A stretch of 64,000 nt of DNA from Pelobates cultripes (GCA_933207985.1 OW240921.1:88901413-88965412); one strand, 5' to 3'; positions 24,058 to 35,191 are shown, numbered from the stretch's first letter. A program made the numbers and translations. The notes: generated by a model from the letters alone, not told the origin.

Positions 24058-26390
24058 GTGTGTGAGTGTGTGACTGTCTGTGTCTGTGTGAGACTGTCTG
24101 TGTGAGTGTGTGACTGTCTGTGTGAGACTGTCTGTGTGAGTGTGTGACTGTCTGTGTGAGACTGTCTGTGTCTGTATGAGACTGTCTGTGTCTGTGTGAG
24201 ACTGTCTGTGTGAGTGTGTGACTGTCTGTGTGAGTGTGTGACTGTCTGTGTGTGACTGTCTGTGTCTGTGTGAGACTGTCTGTGTGAGTGTGAGACTGTC
24301 TGTGTGTGACTGTCTGTGTCTGTGTGAGACTGTCTGTGTGAGACTGTGTGACTGTCTGTGTGAGACTGTGTGACTGTCTGTGTGAGACTGTCTGTGTGAG
24401 ACTGTCTGTGTGAGACGGTCTGTGTGAGACTGTGTGAGTGTGAGACTGTCTGTGTGACTGTCTGTGTGACTGTCTGTGTGACTGTCTGTGTGACTGTCTG
24501 TGTGACTGTCTGTGTGAGACTGTCTGTGTGAGTGTGTGACTGTGTGTGAGACTGTGTGACTGTCTGTGTGTGACTGTCTGTGTGTGACTGTCTGTGTCTG
24601 TGTGAGACTGTCTGTGTGAGTGTGAGACTGTCTGTGTGTGACTGTCTGTGTCTGTGTGAGACTGTCTGTGTGAGACTGTGTGGACTGTCTGTGTGAGACT
24701 GTCTGTGTCTGTGCGGGAGACTGTCTCAGTGAGTGCGGACTGTCTGTGTGAGTGTGTGACTGTCTGTGCGGGAGTGTGACTGTCTGTGTGTGACTATCTG
24801 TGTCTGTGTGAGACTGTCTTGAGTGTGAGACTGTCTGTGTGAGACTGTCTGTGTCTGTGTGAGACTGTCTGTGTGACTGTCTGTCTGTGTGAGACTGTCT
24901 GTGTGAGACTGTCTGTGTGAGTGTGTGACTGTCTGTGTGTGACTGTCTGTGTGAGACTGTGTGACTGTCTGTGTGAGACTGTGTGACTGTCTGTGTGTGA
25001 CTGTCTGTGTGAGACTGTGTGACTGTCTGTGTGAGACTGTGTGACTGTCTGTGTGTGACTGTCTGTGTGAGACTGTGTGACTGTCTGTGTGAGACTGTGT
25101 GACTGTCTGTGTGAGTGTGTGACTGTCTGTGTGAGACTGCCTGTGTCTGTGTGAGACTGTCTGTGTGAGTGTGTGACTGTCTGTGTGACTGTCTGTGTGA
25201 GTGTGTGAATGTCTGTGTGAGACTGTGTGAGTATGTGACTGTCTGTGTGAGTGTGTGACTGTGTGAAACTGTGTGAGTGTGTGTCTGTGTGAGACTGTGT
25301 GAGTGTGTGACTGTCTGTGTGAGTGTGTGACTGTCTGTGAGTGTGTGACTGTCTGTGTGTGACTGTCTGCCTGTGTGTGACTGCCTGTGTGTGTGTGTGT
25401 GTGTGTGTGACTGTCTGCCTGTGTGCGGCTGCCCGCCTGTCTTTGTATGTGTGGGTGTTTGCTCGCGTGTCAGTGGGACTTCACCGGCCGTGTGTGTGTG
25501 TGTGACTGCCTGTGTGAGTGTGTGACTGTGTGTGTGTGTGACTGTCTGCCTGTGTGTGTGTGTGTGACTGTCTGCCTGTGTGTGAGTGACTGTCTGCCTG
25601 TGTGTGACTGTCTGTGTGTGACTGTGTGTGTGTGTGACTGTCTGCCTGTGTGTGTGAGTGTGTGGCTGTCTGCCTGTCTTTGTATGTGTCGGTGTTTGCC
25701 TCGGTGTCAGTGACTGCCGGTATGTGTGTGTGGCTGTCTGCCTGGGTGTCAGTGACTGTCTGCCTGTGTGTGTGTGGCTGTCTGCCTGGGTGTCAGTGAC
25801 TGTCTGCCTCTGTGTGTGTGTGTGCGCACATCTGCTAGTGACGGGGAGCCTCTGTGTGTGTGTGTGTGTGTGTGCCTGCTAGTGAGTGAGCTTGCATGTG
25901 TGTCAGTGAGCTTGTCTGTAGGGATCATATGTGTGTGTGCGTTAGTGAGCTTGTCTGTAAGGAGCATGGGTGTGTCGGAGCCTGTCGGTGGTGAGCATGT
26001 GTGTACAGTGAGCTTGTCTGTAGTAAGCATGAGTGTGATCGTGAGCTTGCCTGTAGTGACCATATGTGTGTCAGTGAGCTTGTCTGTAGTGAGCATGTGT
26101 GTGTCAGTGAGCTTGTCTGTAGTGAATCTGTGTGTTAGTGAGCTCTTCTGTAGGGAGCGTGTGTGTCAATGGGCTTGTCTGTAGGGAGAGTGTGTGCGCA
26201 TCAATGAGCTTGTCTGTAGTGAGCGTGTGTGTGTGACAGTGAGCTTGTCTATAGTAAGCTTGTGTGTGTGTATCAGAGTTTGTCTGTACTAAAGTTGTGT
26301 GTGTGCCAGTAACCTTGTCTGTGTGTGTCATTGTCTATCAATGAGCCTATTTGTGTGCATCAGTAAGATTGTCTCTGTGTGTGTGAGTAT
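24058..26390. repeat. 2.3-kb GT-rich minisatellite
   Basis: An uninterrupted array of short units such as CTGTCTGTGTGAGA, CTGTGTGA and CTGTCTGTGTGTGA. It changes from 25380 to CTGCCTGTGTGTG units and from 25880 to AGTGAGCTTGTCTGTAGTGA-type units. Both strands give long cysteine-valine or threonine-histidine frames that are artefacts of the repeat. The change of unit along the array suggests expansion in at least three phases. Confidence 0.9.
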
Positions 26391-26473
26391 GCTTTACTGT
26401 ATAATTTAATTACCCTAAAAGAACTAATATTTTGAATTAGAAGAAGAAATGTATCAATAAAAAAAATAAATAA

Positions 26474-26477
<4 letters not shown>

Positions 26478-26514
<37 letters not shown>
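26478..26514. repeat. (TA)n microsatellite
   Basis: A pure TA run of about 18 units. A second short TATATA run follows at about 26543, next to a repeat tail. Confidence 0.9.
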
Positions 26515-26515
<1 letters not shown>

Positions 26516-26628
26516 TGTTTATCACCAGGGCTCCAGTATCCAGTATATATATATATAGGCAATTGAAATAGTTGGCTGCACTCTCGGATTTCCTGAAAAT
26601 GTAACTTTTATTGAAATATTTAAGAGAA

Positions 26629-26707
26629 GATCAACGTTTCAGTCCCTCTTGTGGACTTGCATCAGGATAATGACGAAAGTCCACAAGAGGGACTGAAACA
26701 TTGATCT
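26629..26707. ncRNA. Inverted duplication of a hammerhead-like motif
   Basis: Two 32-base arms (26629-26660 and 26676-26707) are complementary except at one position, around a 15-base centre. Read on the minus strand the right-hand order is CTGATGC, AAGTCC, loop, GGACT, GAAA, CGTTG. This is a hammerhead core with stem II and GAAA intact and one base off CTGATGA. Downstream on the minus strand comes TTCAATAAAAG, then GAGTGCAGCC, a retroelement-like tail to about 26555. The inverted arm makes an unusually stable hairpin. Confidence 0.5.
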
Positions 26708-27139
26708 TAAATTTGTTTTTAAAAAGTTTTTCCAAGGTCCTCCTTCCAGGTGGTAATGAACCACTGGGGTTGGGTCTCCACGGTATTCTAGACAAGCAAA
26801 GGAGATGCCTTCAGTTAGTAATTCCCCCACGAGACACAATTGCTCAAAGCCTGAAGGTAGTTTGTAATGTAAATTACAAGCCAGAGTTAACATCTGCTAG
26901 TAGTGTTGCAATTGGGCGCAAGATTCCTTTTACCAGCAGGAATAGAGTGCAAAGTGCTCCCCTTCCAGCCAGTCACACCTGTGTAGTGTGGCTGAGCTGT
27001 GGACCGCAGTAGAGGAGCTTCTGTATACTCTAACCGGTCTGAGAGGAAGTGCTCACAGAGAACCAAACAGCTTCCTGTCAAGCAGGGTAGAGGATAGAGA
27101 AGCACCATGGTCCACCGTTTGACCATGCTACACAGGAAG

Positions 27140-27955
27140 GTGGGAAGGCACAGGATGAGTAGAAAGAGAACTCAAAGGGGGGACAATCAGACAGACAGGG
27201 GCTGGGGAAGGTTCATAACAAACAGACAGGGGCTTTTTGGGAGAGTCACCGAGTCACAGTGGCTGGTTGGAACACAAATAGACACAGAGGGGCTGGGGAA
27301 GGGGTAAAAGAGACAGACACGTTCTTGGGAAGAGACATACATGGAAAGGGGCAAATGAGACAGAAAGGGATCTGGGGAGAGATACCCAGTGGGGATGGGG
27401 GACACAAAAGAATACAGAGGGACTGGAGAAGAGGCAAAAGAAACACACAGGAGCTAGGTAAGGAGCAATAGAAACAGGCACGGGCTTAGGGGAGACACCT
27501 AGAGGGACTGGAGGAGAGAGAGACGAGGTGCTGGGGGGAATAAACACACAGAGGGGCTGGGAAGGGGGAAAGAGACATACAAATGGGGCTGAGGAGAGAA
27601 AAAGACAAACAGAGGGGAGAGACTGGAGAAACAACGAGACACAGAGGGGCTGAGGGAGAGGAAGAGGTACACAGATAGACTGGGGAAGGAAAGAAATAGA
27701 CACACAAAGGGCCTGGGGTTGAAAGAGACACTCAAAGGGCCTGGAGAGGAGTAAGATACACACAAAGGGGGTGTAAGAGACACACAAAGGGAAAAATGAG
27801 GGATAAAGGTGAGTATAAGACAAATAAAGGTGAGTATAAGACAAAAGCAGGATAAGATACACTAAAGCAGGATAAGATACACTAAAGGAGAGGATAAGAA
27901 ACACAAAAGGGGGCAAGAAATTCAAGAGGGGGCTTAAAGTACACACATGTGAAGA
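27140..27955. repeat. Purine-rich minisatellite
   Basis: Degenerate tandem units of about 30-60 bases built on GAGACACACAGAGGGGCTGGG. The minus strand therefore gives a long Pro/Leu/Ser/Val/Cys-rich frame (27254-28105) that I do not regard as a gene, except for its first 50 residues, which are L1 ORF2 text. The array abuts the L1 ORF2 relic at 27960. Confidence 0.8.
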
Positions 27956-28158
27956 TACATTTTTGGGGAAATTAAAATCTTTGCTCCAGCCCAGCTGAGG
28001 ATGGTTGCACAGTTGTTGCCAGTTCACAAACGGCAACAGTCGTATGGCATTGTAGAGTCTCACTAACGAGGACAACATCATCCCCTTCTTTCTTTTTGTA
28101 AGCAAAGGAAATCAAATTTAAGTCAGATTTATCCCCCATTCCATAAGCGAGATACATA

Positions 28159-29711
28159 CACCCTGTTCCAAATTATTATGCAAATTCTATTTAAGTGTCA
28201 CAAAGATTAAATATTTTGTTTTTCAGTTTAACTCATGGATGGTATTGTGTCTCAGGGCTCTTTTGATCACTGGAAACAATCTCGGACACCTGTGATAATT
28301 AGAATGCCAGGTGAGCCCAATTTAAGGAAAAACTACTAAAGGAGGGTATTCCACATAATTAAGCAGAGCACCATTTTCATGCAATATGGGGAAGAAAAGG
28401 GATCTCTCTGCTGCCGAAAAGAGTGAAATAGTTCAATGCCTTGGACGAGGTATGAAAACATTAGCTATTTCACGAAAACTTAAGTGTAATCATCGCACTA
28501 TTAAGAGATTTGTGGCTGATTCAGAGCACAGATGGGTTCGTGCAGATAAAGGCACATTGAGGAAGGTTTCTGCCAGATCCATGCATCGGATCAAGAGAGC
28601 AGCTGCTAAAATACCATTTCATAGCAGCAAACAGATATTTGAAGCTGCTGGTGCCTCTGGAGTCCCACGGACATCAAGGTGTAGAGTCCTCCAGAGTCTT
28701 GCAACTGTGCATAAACCTTCTATTCGGCAAACACTAACCAATGCTCACAAGCAGAAACGGCTGCATTGGGCAGAAAAATACATGAAGACTAATTTTAAAA
28801 CAGTCATGTTCACTGATGAGTGCCGTGCAACCCTGGATGGTCCAGATGGATGGAGTAGTGGATGGTTGGTGGACGACCACCCTGTTCCAACAAGGCTGCG
28901 ACGTCAGCAAGGCATTGGTGGAGTCATGTTTTGGGCCGGAATTATGGTAAGAGAGCTGGTTGGCCCCTTTAAGGTCCCCGTAAGTGTAAAGATGACCTCT
29001 GCAAAGTATGTGGAGTTTCTGACTGACCACTTTCTTCCCTGGTACAGTATCTTCATGCATGACAATGCACCATTTTATGCTGCAAAGAATACCTCTGCAT
29101 CAATGGCTGCTATGGGGATAAAAGGAGAGAAAGTCATGGTGTGGCATCCATCCTCCCCTGACCTCAATCCGATTGATAACCTTTGGAGCATCCTCAAGCA
29201 AAAGATCTATGAGGGTGGGAGGCAGTTTACATCCAAACAGCAGCTCTGGGAGTCTATTCTGACATCTTGCAAACAAATTCAAGCAGAAACTGTCCAAAAA
29301 CTCACAAGTTCAATGGATGCAAGACTTGTGAAGCTGCTATCAAGTAAGGGATCCTATGTTAAAATGTAAAGTGGCCTGTTAAAATGTTTAAAAAGTTAAA
29401 ATGTTGTTATAAGTTTGATTGAAATAGCTTTTGATTTCAGTAAATATGCTGCAAATACAACAAATGATAATTTTCAGTTCTTTAGAACCTATAAAGTGTT
29501 TTGAAACTTACTGTGCGTAATAATTTGGAACAGTGCATTGTAAGTTTTTTATGTTTAAAAAAAATACTGTTATCATTAGGAGGTTTGTTCAATAAAATCT
29601 GAATTGTACTCTTAATAGTTGATAACATGAGAATTATGCTGACTGTTATTTACATCAATTATTTAGGTAAATGAGAAAAATATCATTTGCATAATAATTT
29701 GGAACAGGGTG
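28159..29711 (+). mobile_element. Tc1/mariner transposon with inverted/direct-repeat ends
   Basis: 1,553 bases flanked by TA (28157-28158 and 29712-29713). The terminal 27 bases are perfect inverted repeats beginning CACCCTGTTCCAAATTATTA. Each side also has an inner, imperfect copy of this motif: TATTCCACATAATTAAGCAG at 28347-28366 and the complement of GCGTAATAATTTGGAACAGTG at 29515-29535. This matches the IR/DR layout known from Sleeping Beauty-type elements. It encodes one transposase and is inserted in the minus-strand L1 ORF2. Confidence 0.93.
28386..29369 (+). CDS. Tc1/mariner transposase, 327 aa
   Basis: A continuous frame with an N-terminal helix-turn-helix region (residues about 8-45, KRDLSAAEKSEIVQ to HRTIKRF), a second DNA-binding region (about 55-105), and an RNase-H-like catalytic core. 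The acidic triad is D144 (MFTDEC), D226 (MHDNAP) and D264 (SPDLNPIDNLW), with 37 residues between the last two. Most Tc1-type enzymes have E at the last position (NPIENLW), so this copy is either a DD37D form or carries an E-to-D change. LPWY is followed almost directly by IFMHDNA; relatives usually have about ten more residues there, suggesting a small in-frame deletion. The enzyme would excise and reinsert the element at TA sites. Activity is uncertain. Confidence 0.88.
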   Translation: MGKKRDLSAAEKSEIVQCLGRGMKTLAISRKLKCNHRTIKRFVADSEHRWVRADKGTLRKVSARSMHRIKRAAAKIPFHSSKQIFEAAGASGVPRTSRCRVLQSLATVHKPSIRQTLTNAHKQKRLHWAEKYMKTNFKTVMFTDECRATLDGPDGWSSGWLVDDHPVPTRLRRQQGIGGVMFWAGIMVRELVGPFKVPVSVKMTSAKYVEFLTDHFLPWYSIFMHDNAPFYAAKNTSASMAAMGIKGEKVMVWHPSSPDLNPIDNLWSILKQKIYEGGRQFTSKQQLWESILTSCKQIQAETVQKLTSSMDARLVKLLSSKGSYVKM

Positions 29712-31186
29712 TAGTCTTTAAAGGCACAAATTGCCTGTCATGAACAGTAAAGTCTGAAGAAGGTAGAGGATCCTGGGCAATACATTTTGAGAGTGTTCAT
29801 TATCCCACACCATGAAATATACTCGCCACTAGGCTATATCGCTATGCAATGTTTGGAGGAGCAGGGGGAAATTGATTTGAATTTAGGGAGAGAAATGTTC
29901 CTGTAAGGAAATGGACTCCAGTTCAGGGGAGTCATAGCTCCAGAACCTCAGATTTATCTACGTTCAGTCTAAAACTTGAGAACTGTCCAAACGGCGCCAG
30001 AATGTTCAGCAGTGAAATCCAGTATTGTGTCCCAAAAAACAGAAGATCATTGGTGTCACGAATGCACAGTATTTTAAGAGTGTGCATGAGGTACTTGTGG
30101 TGGTGAAAGGATTAACGTTCACTATTTGTCTGCACTAGACCAGAATTAATGATAAAATCCCCCTTGACATCCACCCACACTTAAACATAATAATATAACT
30201 ATTACTATTTTAACGCTGCCACCACCAAGACAATTTATAAATGGCGTGCCTTGGTCCCCGAGGTAAATCAATAATAAAAACCTACCAAATACAACTTAGC
30301 ACAATATCTAAGCGATTGCAAAATACTAATTAGTCTCTTCAGGTAACGTGATTCTTTTACCAGACAGAGGCAAAACTTAATAAAGGAATATTTATTATGA
30401 GCAAAAAGATTAGGGATCAAATAACAGAAGTCCTAAATCACTTACACAGGTTTTCAAAGTAAAACTTCTGCCCAGGGGGTCGCTGGCAAAGAGGATGGTG
30501 ACTTACTTCAAAATTAGATCTTGGCCCCAAGCAAGTACCAGTCATACTTCAATTTCATTTGAGATATACCTTGTTGATTACCACTCCTGACCCAGAGGTC
30601 GAGTTAAGGCGTATCTATAGAGACACTAAGACCCCCATCAATCCAAATGGAAACATTTGGCTCTATCTTCTCTTATGTACCTGCCACAGAAATAATAATT
30701 GTATCTACAAATTTGTTATTTTCCCATTCTATAAATATGATGCAAGCCGTACTTGCGACCAAATATGGCGAGGATCACAATTCCTTCCCATGTGATTAAG
30801 TTAGGCCATTCATGTTTGGGCTTGTTTAGAAGATGGCGCTTCCAAACAGTCCAAATATAACAAACATGAGGATTAATTATTATTCTGTGGGTAAATATGA
30901 ATGTTTTTTTCCTTCCTTTGCATATGCTACTGGAACAAGACTAATGGTCATTAGATATCACAGAGATTGACTCATCAATCACAAGGTACAGCCAAATGGC
31001 TGAAGCTAGCTAGACATTCAAGCTTTTAAACATGTAGGATCTCACACCCTGCAGACCCTTGATTAATTCACATCCACATGGTAAAATCCTTTTCACATTC
31101 ATATGCCTACCCCTTCTATCATCTGGGGGGTCTAAGCTTCAAAAGATGTAACCACTTTTAACCTCCATACAATCAGATTAACCCCT

Positions 31187-33727
31187 TTGAGAAATGAACC
31201 CCAACAAATTGAGGTGCCTCCCTTAGTGGGAATCTTTAATTTGTCTACTCATATATTGAAAGCCTCAGAGATTTCCTTGTTGAACAAAGGTTTGAACTTT
31301 GCCCCCCCCAGTAATCCCAATATCTTGGATTTATTTAGGGATCTTAATCAATTCATTAGGAAATTGACCCTTACCAGGTCATTCAATATTAAGGAGGCCA
31401 ATAGTATAATTGAATGTCCTGGTTTTTTAAATGAACCACAAGATAAGATTATACTTAAGAATTTGATAGGTCTCCTTAATGAACAAACAGAGCCTGGGAT
31501 CACAATTGATGCTTTGGAGGTTATAGACGCTAGTATAACTACAGGTCTTAAACCACCTTCCACTTATTATCCTGTAGCAGATAAAGGAGGATTCCTACCT
31601 ATTTTCTATGAACTAGTGTTGAAGGATTTTAGATCTTTAGTCACCAGTCTAAATGTCAAACAAAGAAATTGGAAGTTGGAATATAACCTTACGAATCTGG
31701 AAAGGGCAGCACTGAAAGACCTTAAGAAAGATCATAACATCGTTATCAAGGGGGCTGATAAGGGAGGTGGGATTGTTCTCCTTGATAGGGAGAACTACCT
31801 CAAGGAAGCATATCGGATTTTGGAAGATACAAATTATTATAAAACCCTCGCTTTTAATCCCACTACTCAATTCACCAGGGATCTCAAAACCTGGGTGAAT
31901 AAGATGTTTGATATAGGGGTTATTGATAAATCAGAAAAAGGTTTTCTACTCTCCGGTGGAGACAATATACCCATCTTTTACTTCCTTCCGAAGATCCATA
32001 AGTCCCTCACTAATCCACCTGGTAGACCTATTATTTCATCTATTGGTTCTCTTACAGCACCCTTATCAAAATGGGTAGATATTCATCTTCAGAAAATTAT
32101 GATCAACCTTCCTTCGTATATTAAAGACACGGGACATGTATTATCATTGATGCAGGAGATTTCCTGGCAGGAGAATTATTGTTGGCTGACCGTGGATGTG
32201 GCAGCCCTATATTCAAATATCGACCACAAGTTGGGCTTGAAAGCTATTCAACATTTCCTTTTGGAAGATCCCCTTCTCCCTCGGTGTCAAGTGGAAGCAA
32301 TTTTGGAAAGTATATCCTTTATTTTAACCCATAATTATTTTTGTTTTAATGGGCAGTTCTACCTACAAATAAAAGGTACCGCAATGGGGGCTAGTTTTGC
32401 CCCAGCATATGCAAATATCTTTATGGGCCTGTGGGAATCCATCCATATATTTAATCATCCTATATGGAGAGAACATCTTGTATTTTATAAAAGATTTATC
32501 GACGACATCTTGATTATTTGGAAGGGTGATCTTGATGATACTGATAACTTTGTCCATTATCTCAATAACAACGAATGGGGATTATCTTTTACTAGTAATA
32601 AAAATAAGACAACTATTGAGTTCCTTGATTTGATCCTATGCGGGAAACCTGGACATGTCCTCACTAAAACTTTTAAGAAACCGGTCGATGTTAATGGTTT
32701 TTTACATTCAACGAGTGGTCATCATCCAACGTGGATTAATAATATCCCGTTTGGTCAGTTTATTAGACTACGCCGAAATTGTTCTCTCTTGGAAGACTTT
32801 GAAGAAGAATCTTTGGAATTATGTCAACGTTTCCTGGATAAAGACTATGATCCAAACATCATTTATCAGGCATATCATAAGGCTAGAAACATTTCGAGAA
32901 ATTCACTCATAGAGCCTTATATTGATCAGGAGTCTCCAGCTAGATCTCCCGTGCCATCAGTTAAACATATGGAAGTATTATCCCTTTTGGAAAATTCAAC
33001 TCCTAAAAGAAGATCCAACACCCGGAATAAATTCAACATCAGTACTAGGGATGTTTCTCATAATAAGGGTCCCATATTTACCACTACCTTTAATAGGGCA
33101 TATGACCAGATTATCTCCATTCTATGCCAACATTGGTCTATTTTATTATTGGATCCCTGGTTGAAATTTAGTTTAGCTGGGTCGCCAAGAATAACCTTTA
33201 GGAAAAATAGAAATTTAAAGAACTTGTTAGCTCCATCTAAGCTTGCCTCAGCAGAATCCCATAACACATTGGCAGCCCTTGGTGTAGGGAATTTCAAATG
33301 CGGTTCAACGCGATGTCTAACATGCCAGTATATACACCATGGAGGTTTGGATTTCTCGTCTTCTTTGAATAATGAGACTTTCCAAGTAACCTCAAGGATT
33401 ACCTGTAACACCCCATATGTTGTCTATTTACTGAAGTGTTCGTGTGGATTGCTTTATGTTGGCCAGACTTCTAGGTCATTGAAAACTAGGTTCAGAGAAC
33501 ACAGACTAGCGATCATTAAACAGGATAGAAAATCCCCGGTAGCTAGACACTTCCAAATGGCCCATGAGAGCAATCCTTTATATATATCTGTTATGGGTAT
33601 TGAACATATCCCAGAGAAGATTGTTAATAGAAAAACAGCTCTTATTGTAGCTGAGACCAGGTGGATTTTCCGACTGAATACTCTTAATCCGTATGGGTTA
33701 AATGAGGAATTGGAGCACATTACTTAA
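31187..33727 (+). CDS. Penelope-like reverse transcriptase with GIY-YIG endonuclease (5'-truncated)
   Basis: A frame of 846 codons, positions counted from 31187; no ATG begins it, and the frame is open back to a stop at 31133, mostly in flanking LTR sequence. Order: N-terminal NLSTHIL..EISLLNKGL (about 18-38); RT with VIKGADKGGG, FYFLPKIHKS, PGRPIISSIGS, TVDVAALYSNIDH (about 335), GTAMGASFAPAYANIF and the catalytic FIDD box (about 438); a CCHH-like cluster CGSTRCLTCQYIHH (about 705-718); and GIY-YIG endonuclease VVYLLKCSCGLLYVGQTSR (about 744-762) with RFREHR and a later AETRW glutamate. Penelope enzymes copy their RNA at a nick made by this endonuclease. No internal stop or frameshift is seen, which suggests a recent insertion. 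Confidence 0.92.
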   Translation: MRNEPQQIEVPPLVGIFNLSTHILKASEISLLNKGLNFAPPSNPNILDLFRDLNQFIRKLTLTRSFNIKEANSIIECPGFLNEPQDKIILKNLIGLLNEQTEPGITIDALEVIDASITTGLKPPSTYYPVADKGGFLPIFYELVLKDFRSLVTSLNVKQRNWKLEYNLTNLERAALKDLKKDHNIVIKGADKGGGIVLLDRENYLKEAYRILEDTNYYKTLAFNPTTQFTRDLKTWVNKMFDIGVIDKSEKGFLLSGGDNIPIFYFLPKIHKSLTNPPGRPIISSIGSLTAPLSKWVDIHLQKIMINLPSYIKDTGHVLSLMQEISWQENYCWLTVDVAALYSNIDHKLGLKAIQHFLLEDPLLPRCQVEAILESISFILTHNYFCFNGQFYLQIKGTAMGASFAPAYANIFMGLWESIHIFNHPIWREHLVFYKRFIDDILIIWKGDLDDTDNFVHYLNNNEWGLSFTSNKNKTTIEFLDLILCGKPGHVLTKTFKKPVDVNGFLHSTSGHHPTWINNIPFGQFIRLRRNCSLLEDFEEESLELCQRFLDKDYDPNIIYQAYHKARNISRNSLIEPYIDQESPARSPVPSVKHMEVLSLLENSTPKRRSNTRNKFNISTRDVSHNKGPIFTTTFNRAYDQIISILCQHWSILLLDPWLKFSLAGSPRITFRKNRNLKNLLAPSKLASAESHNTLAALGVGNFKCGSTRCLTCQYIHHGGLDFSSSLNNETFQVTSRITCNTPYVVYLLKCSCGLLYVGQTSRSLKTRFREHRLAIIKQDRKSPVARHFQMAHESNPLYISVMGIEHIPEKIVNRKTALIVAETRWIFRLNTLNPYGLNEELEHIT

Positions 33728-35191
33728 TTTTGTTTTTCCTTTTTGATTAATTTTTTATGCTTCTGCTTTAACAGTGGGGAATGGATCACAAGGGATATGA
33801 GGGATGCATTCATTACTGTGTGTCCCTATCCCCTTTTTCCCCCCCTCCACCCCTGTTCAAGTATAACCTATTTATTTAGATCATTTATTTATTTATTGTT
33901 TCAATTTGTGTTCATTGAACATAAGCTTTGATTGTATGTTATGTGACTTCCCTAAAAAGCTTTTTATATGTAATATATTGGTATTTATCAGAATTATGTG
34001 TTCTTTTATGCATCTTTATATTTATTGATTAGGATTTATATTATTTTTATATATTTTTTATAATTTTTTAGAGTCTTTGGGAGGCTTGTATTAAACAAAC
34101 TTAAGCTGTTAAGTTCTTTACTTGTATATAAGAGTCCTCTGTGTTGTAGCTGATGGGGAAGAATGCACCCATATGTGTGCATAGGTCTACATATATATAG
34201 AAATATAAAGAACTACAGCCTATGAGTATTTCTATAATATGAAAAAGATGAGAGACAGTCTCAAAAAGTTACACTGTTACATACAGGTTTGATTTCATAC
34301 GTTTTATCTCCCTAAACAATTGTTAAATAGAGAGAATGATAATGCCTATTGGTTGATGATTTATATTTAATAATATTATTTGGATGTTTATTCTATAAAA
34401 ATTATAAATAAATGCACACCTTAGGCGATCCGCCTTCTACAAATTGACTCTTAATTTTTATTATTGTTTAATTGAATGACCACTCCTTTAGGAATAGGGT
34501 ATATATACCCAGTCTGTGGACAACAGATCTTTGTCTTGATAAAGTCCCTCATAGGGGACGAAACGCGTAGACGATCTGTTTTTCCGTCTCCTTTGATTTT
34601 CTACCCGACTTCATTTACGGTTCGGGAGGGATTTTCGGCAGCTGTTGAATTCAGTCCCACACATCTTGTCTCGTGGTAGGGAGTTGGCGTGCTCCCTTCA
34701 CCTTACACGAAAGTAGGGTGAATAGGGTAAGTTGCTTTTGTTTAATCCCTAGGTTTTTAACACTAGGAGACTATTCATTGCGGCACCCCTCACCTTTACC
34801 TAGTAGTTTGGCGGGTTTATGAGCTCCCTCCCCCATGAACTATATATGTGTTTGAGGTCTGATATTCATTTTTGGACACATTTTTTTGATGTTTTATTAT
34901 TTGATGTGCACAATCTCTTTTTAAATTTTTTTCCTTTTGATACATAATCCATATTAGTGTTGGGGGCCCCACACTATGTATCTTTGAACTTTGGTTTGGA
35001 TATATCCTTATGAACTTTTTTATATTTAGATTTATAAGGATTTTTTCATGGTTCTTATGATTTGTTTATTTTTATATGAATAAATATTTTGTGTATATGT
35101 ACATTTTAATCTTATTTTACAGCTGCTGCTTTGGAGTGTAATTTTTCTAGTGGTCATATTTTATTTGGAGCGCTCACATACCCTTGTTGGT
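31191..35191 (+). mobile_element. Penelope-like retroelement, 5'-truncated
   Basis: The duplication TTAACCCCTTTGA at 31178-31190 recurs as TTAACCCCTTTTGA at 35192-35205, which bounds a 4.0-kb insert. It contains one RT/GIY-YIG frame (to 33727), about 1.46 kb of AT-rich 3' sequence and a hammerhead-like motif at 34522-34580. The coding frame is open from the left junction but has no ATG there, so the 5' end was lost at insertion. This is the best-preserved large retroelement in the window. Confidence 0.85.
34522..34580 (+). ncRNA. Hammerhead-ribozyme-like motif in the Penelope-like 3' region
   Basis: Stem I arms AACAGATC (34522-34529) and GATCTGTT (34573-34580) pair perfectly, and GTC (34533-34535) pairs with GAC (34570-34572). 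Between them are TTGATAA, stem II (GTCCC, loop, GGGAC), GAAA, palindromic ACGCGT as a minimal stem III, and A as the putative cleavage-site base. The core differs from CTGATGA at two conserved positions (C3 to T, G8 to A), which should strongly reduce cleavage. Hammerheads with such short palindromic stem III are known in Penelope-like elements. Confidence 0.65.

Noticed and set aside
25423..26184. Cysteine-rich frames resembling secreted peptides
   Set aside because: They are the translation of TGTGTGTG-type repeats, with equivalent frames on the other strand.
24058..26390. Regularly spaced repeats that could suggest a CRISPR array
   Set aside because: Units are contiguous with no unique spacers, and the surrounding genome is eukaryotic.
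27254..28105. 283-residue minus-strand open frame
   Set aside because: Apart from the first 50 residues, which are L1 ORF2 text, it is a translation of the purine-rich minisatellite and has no domain.
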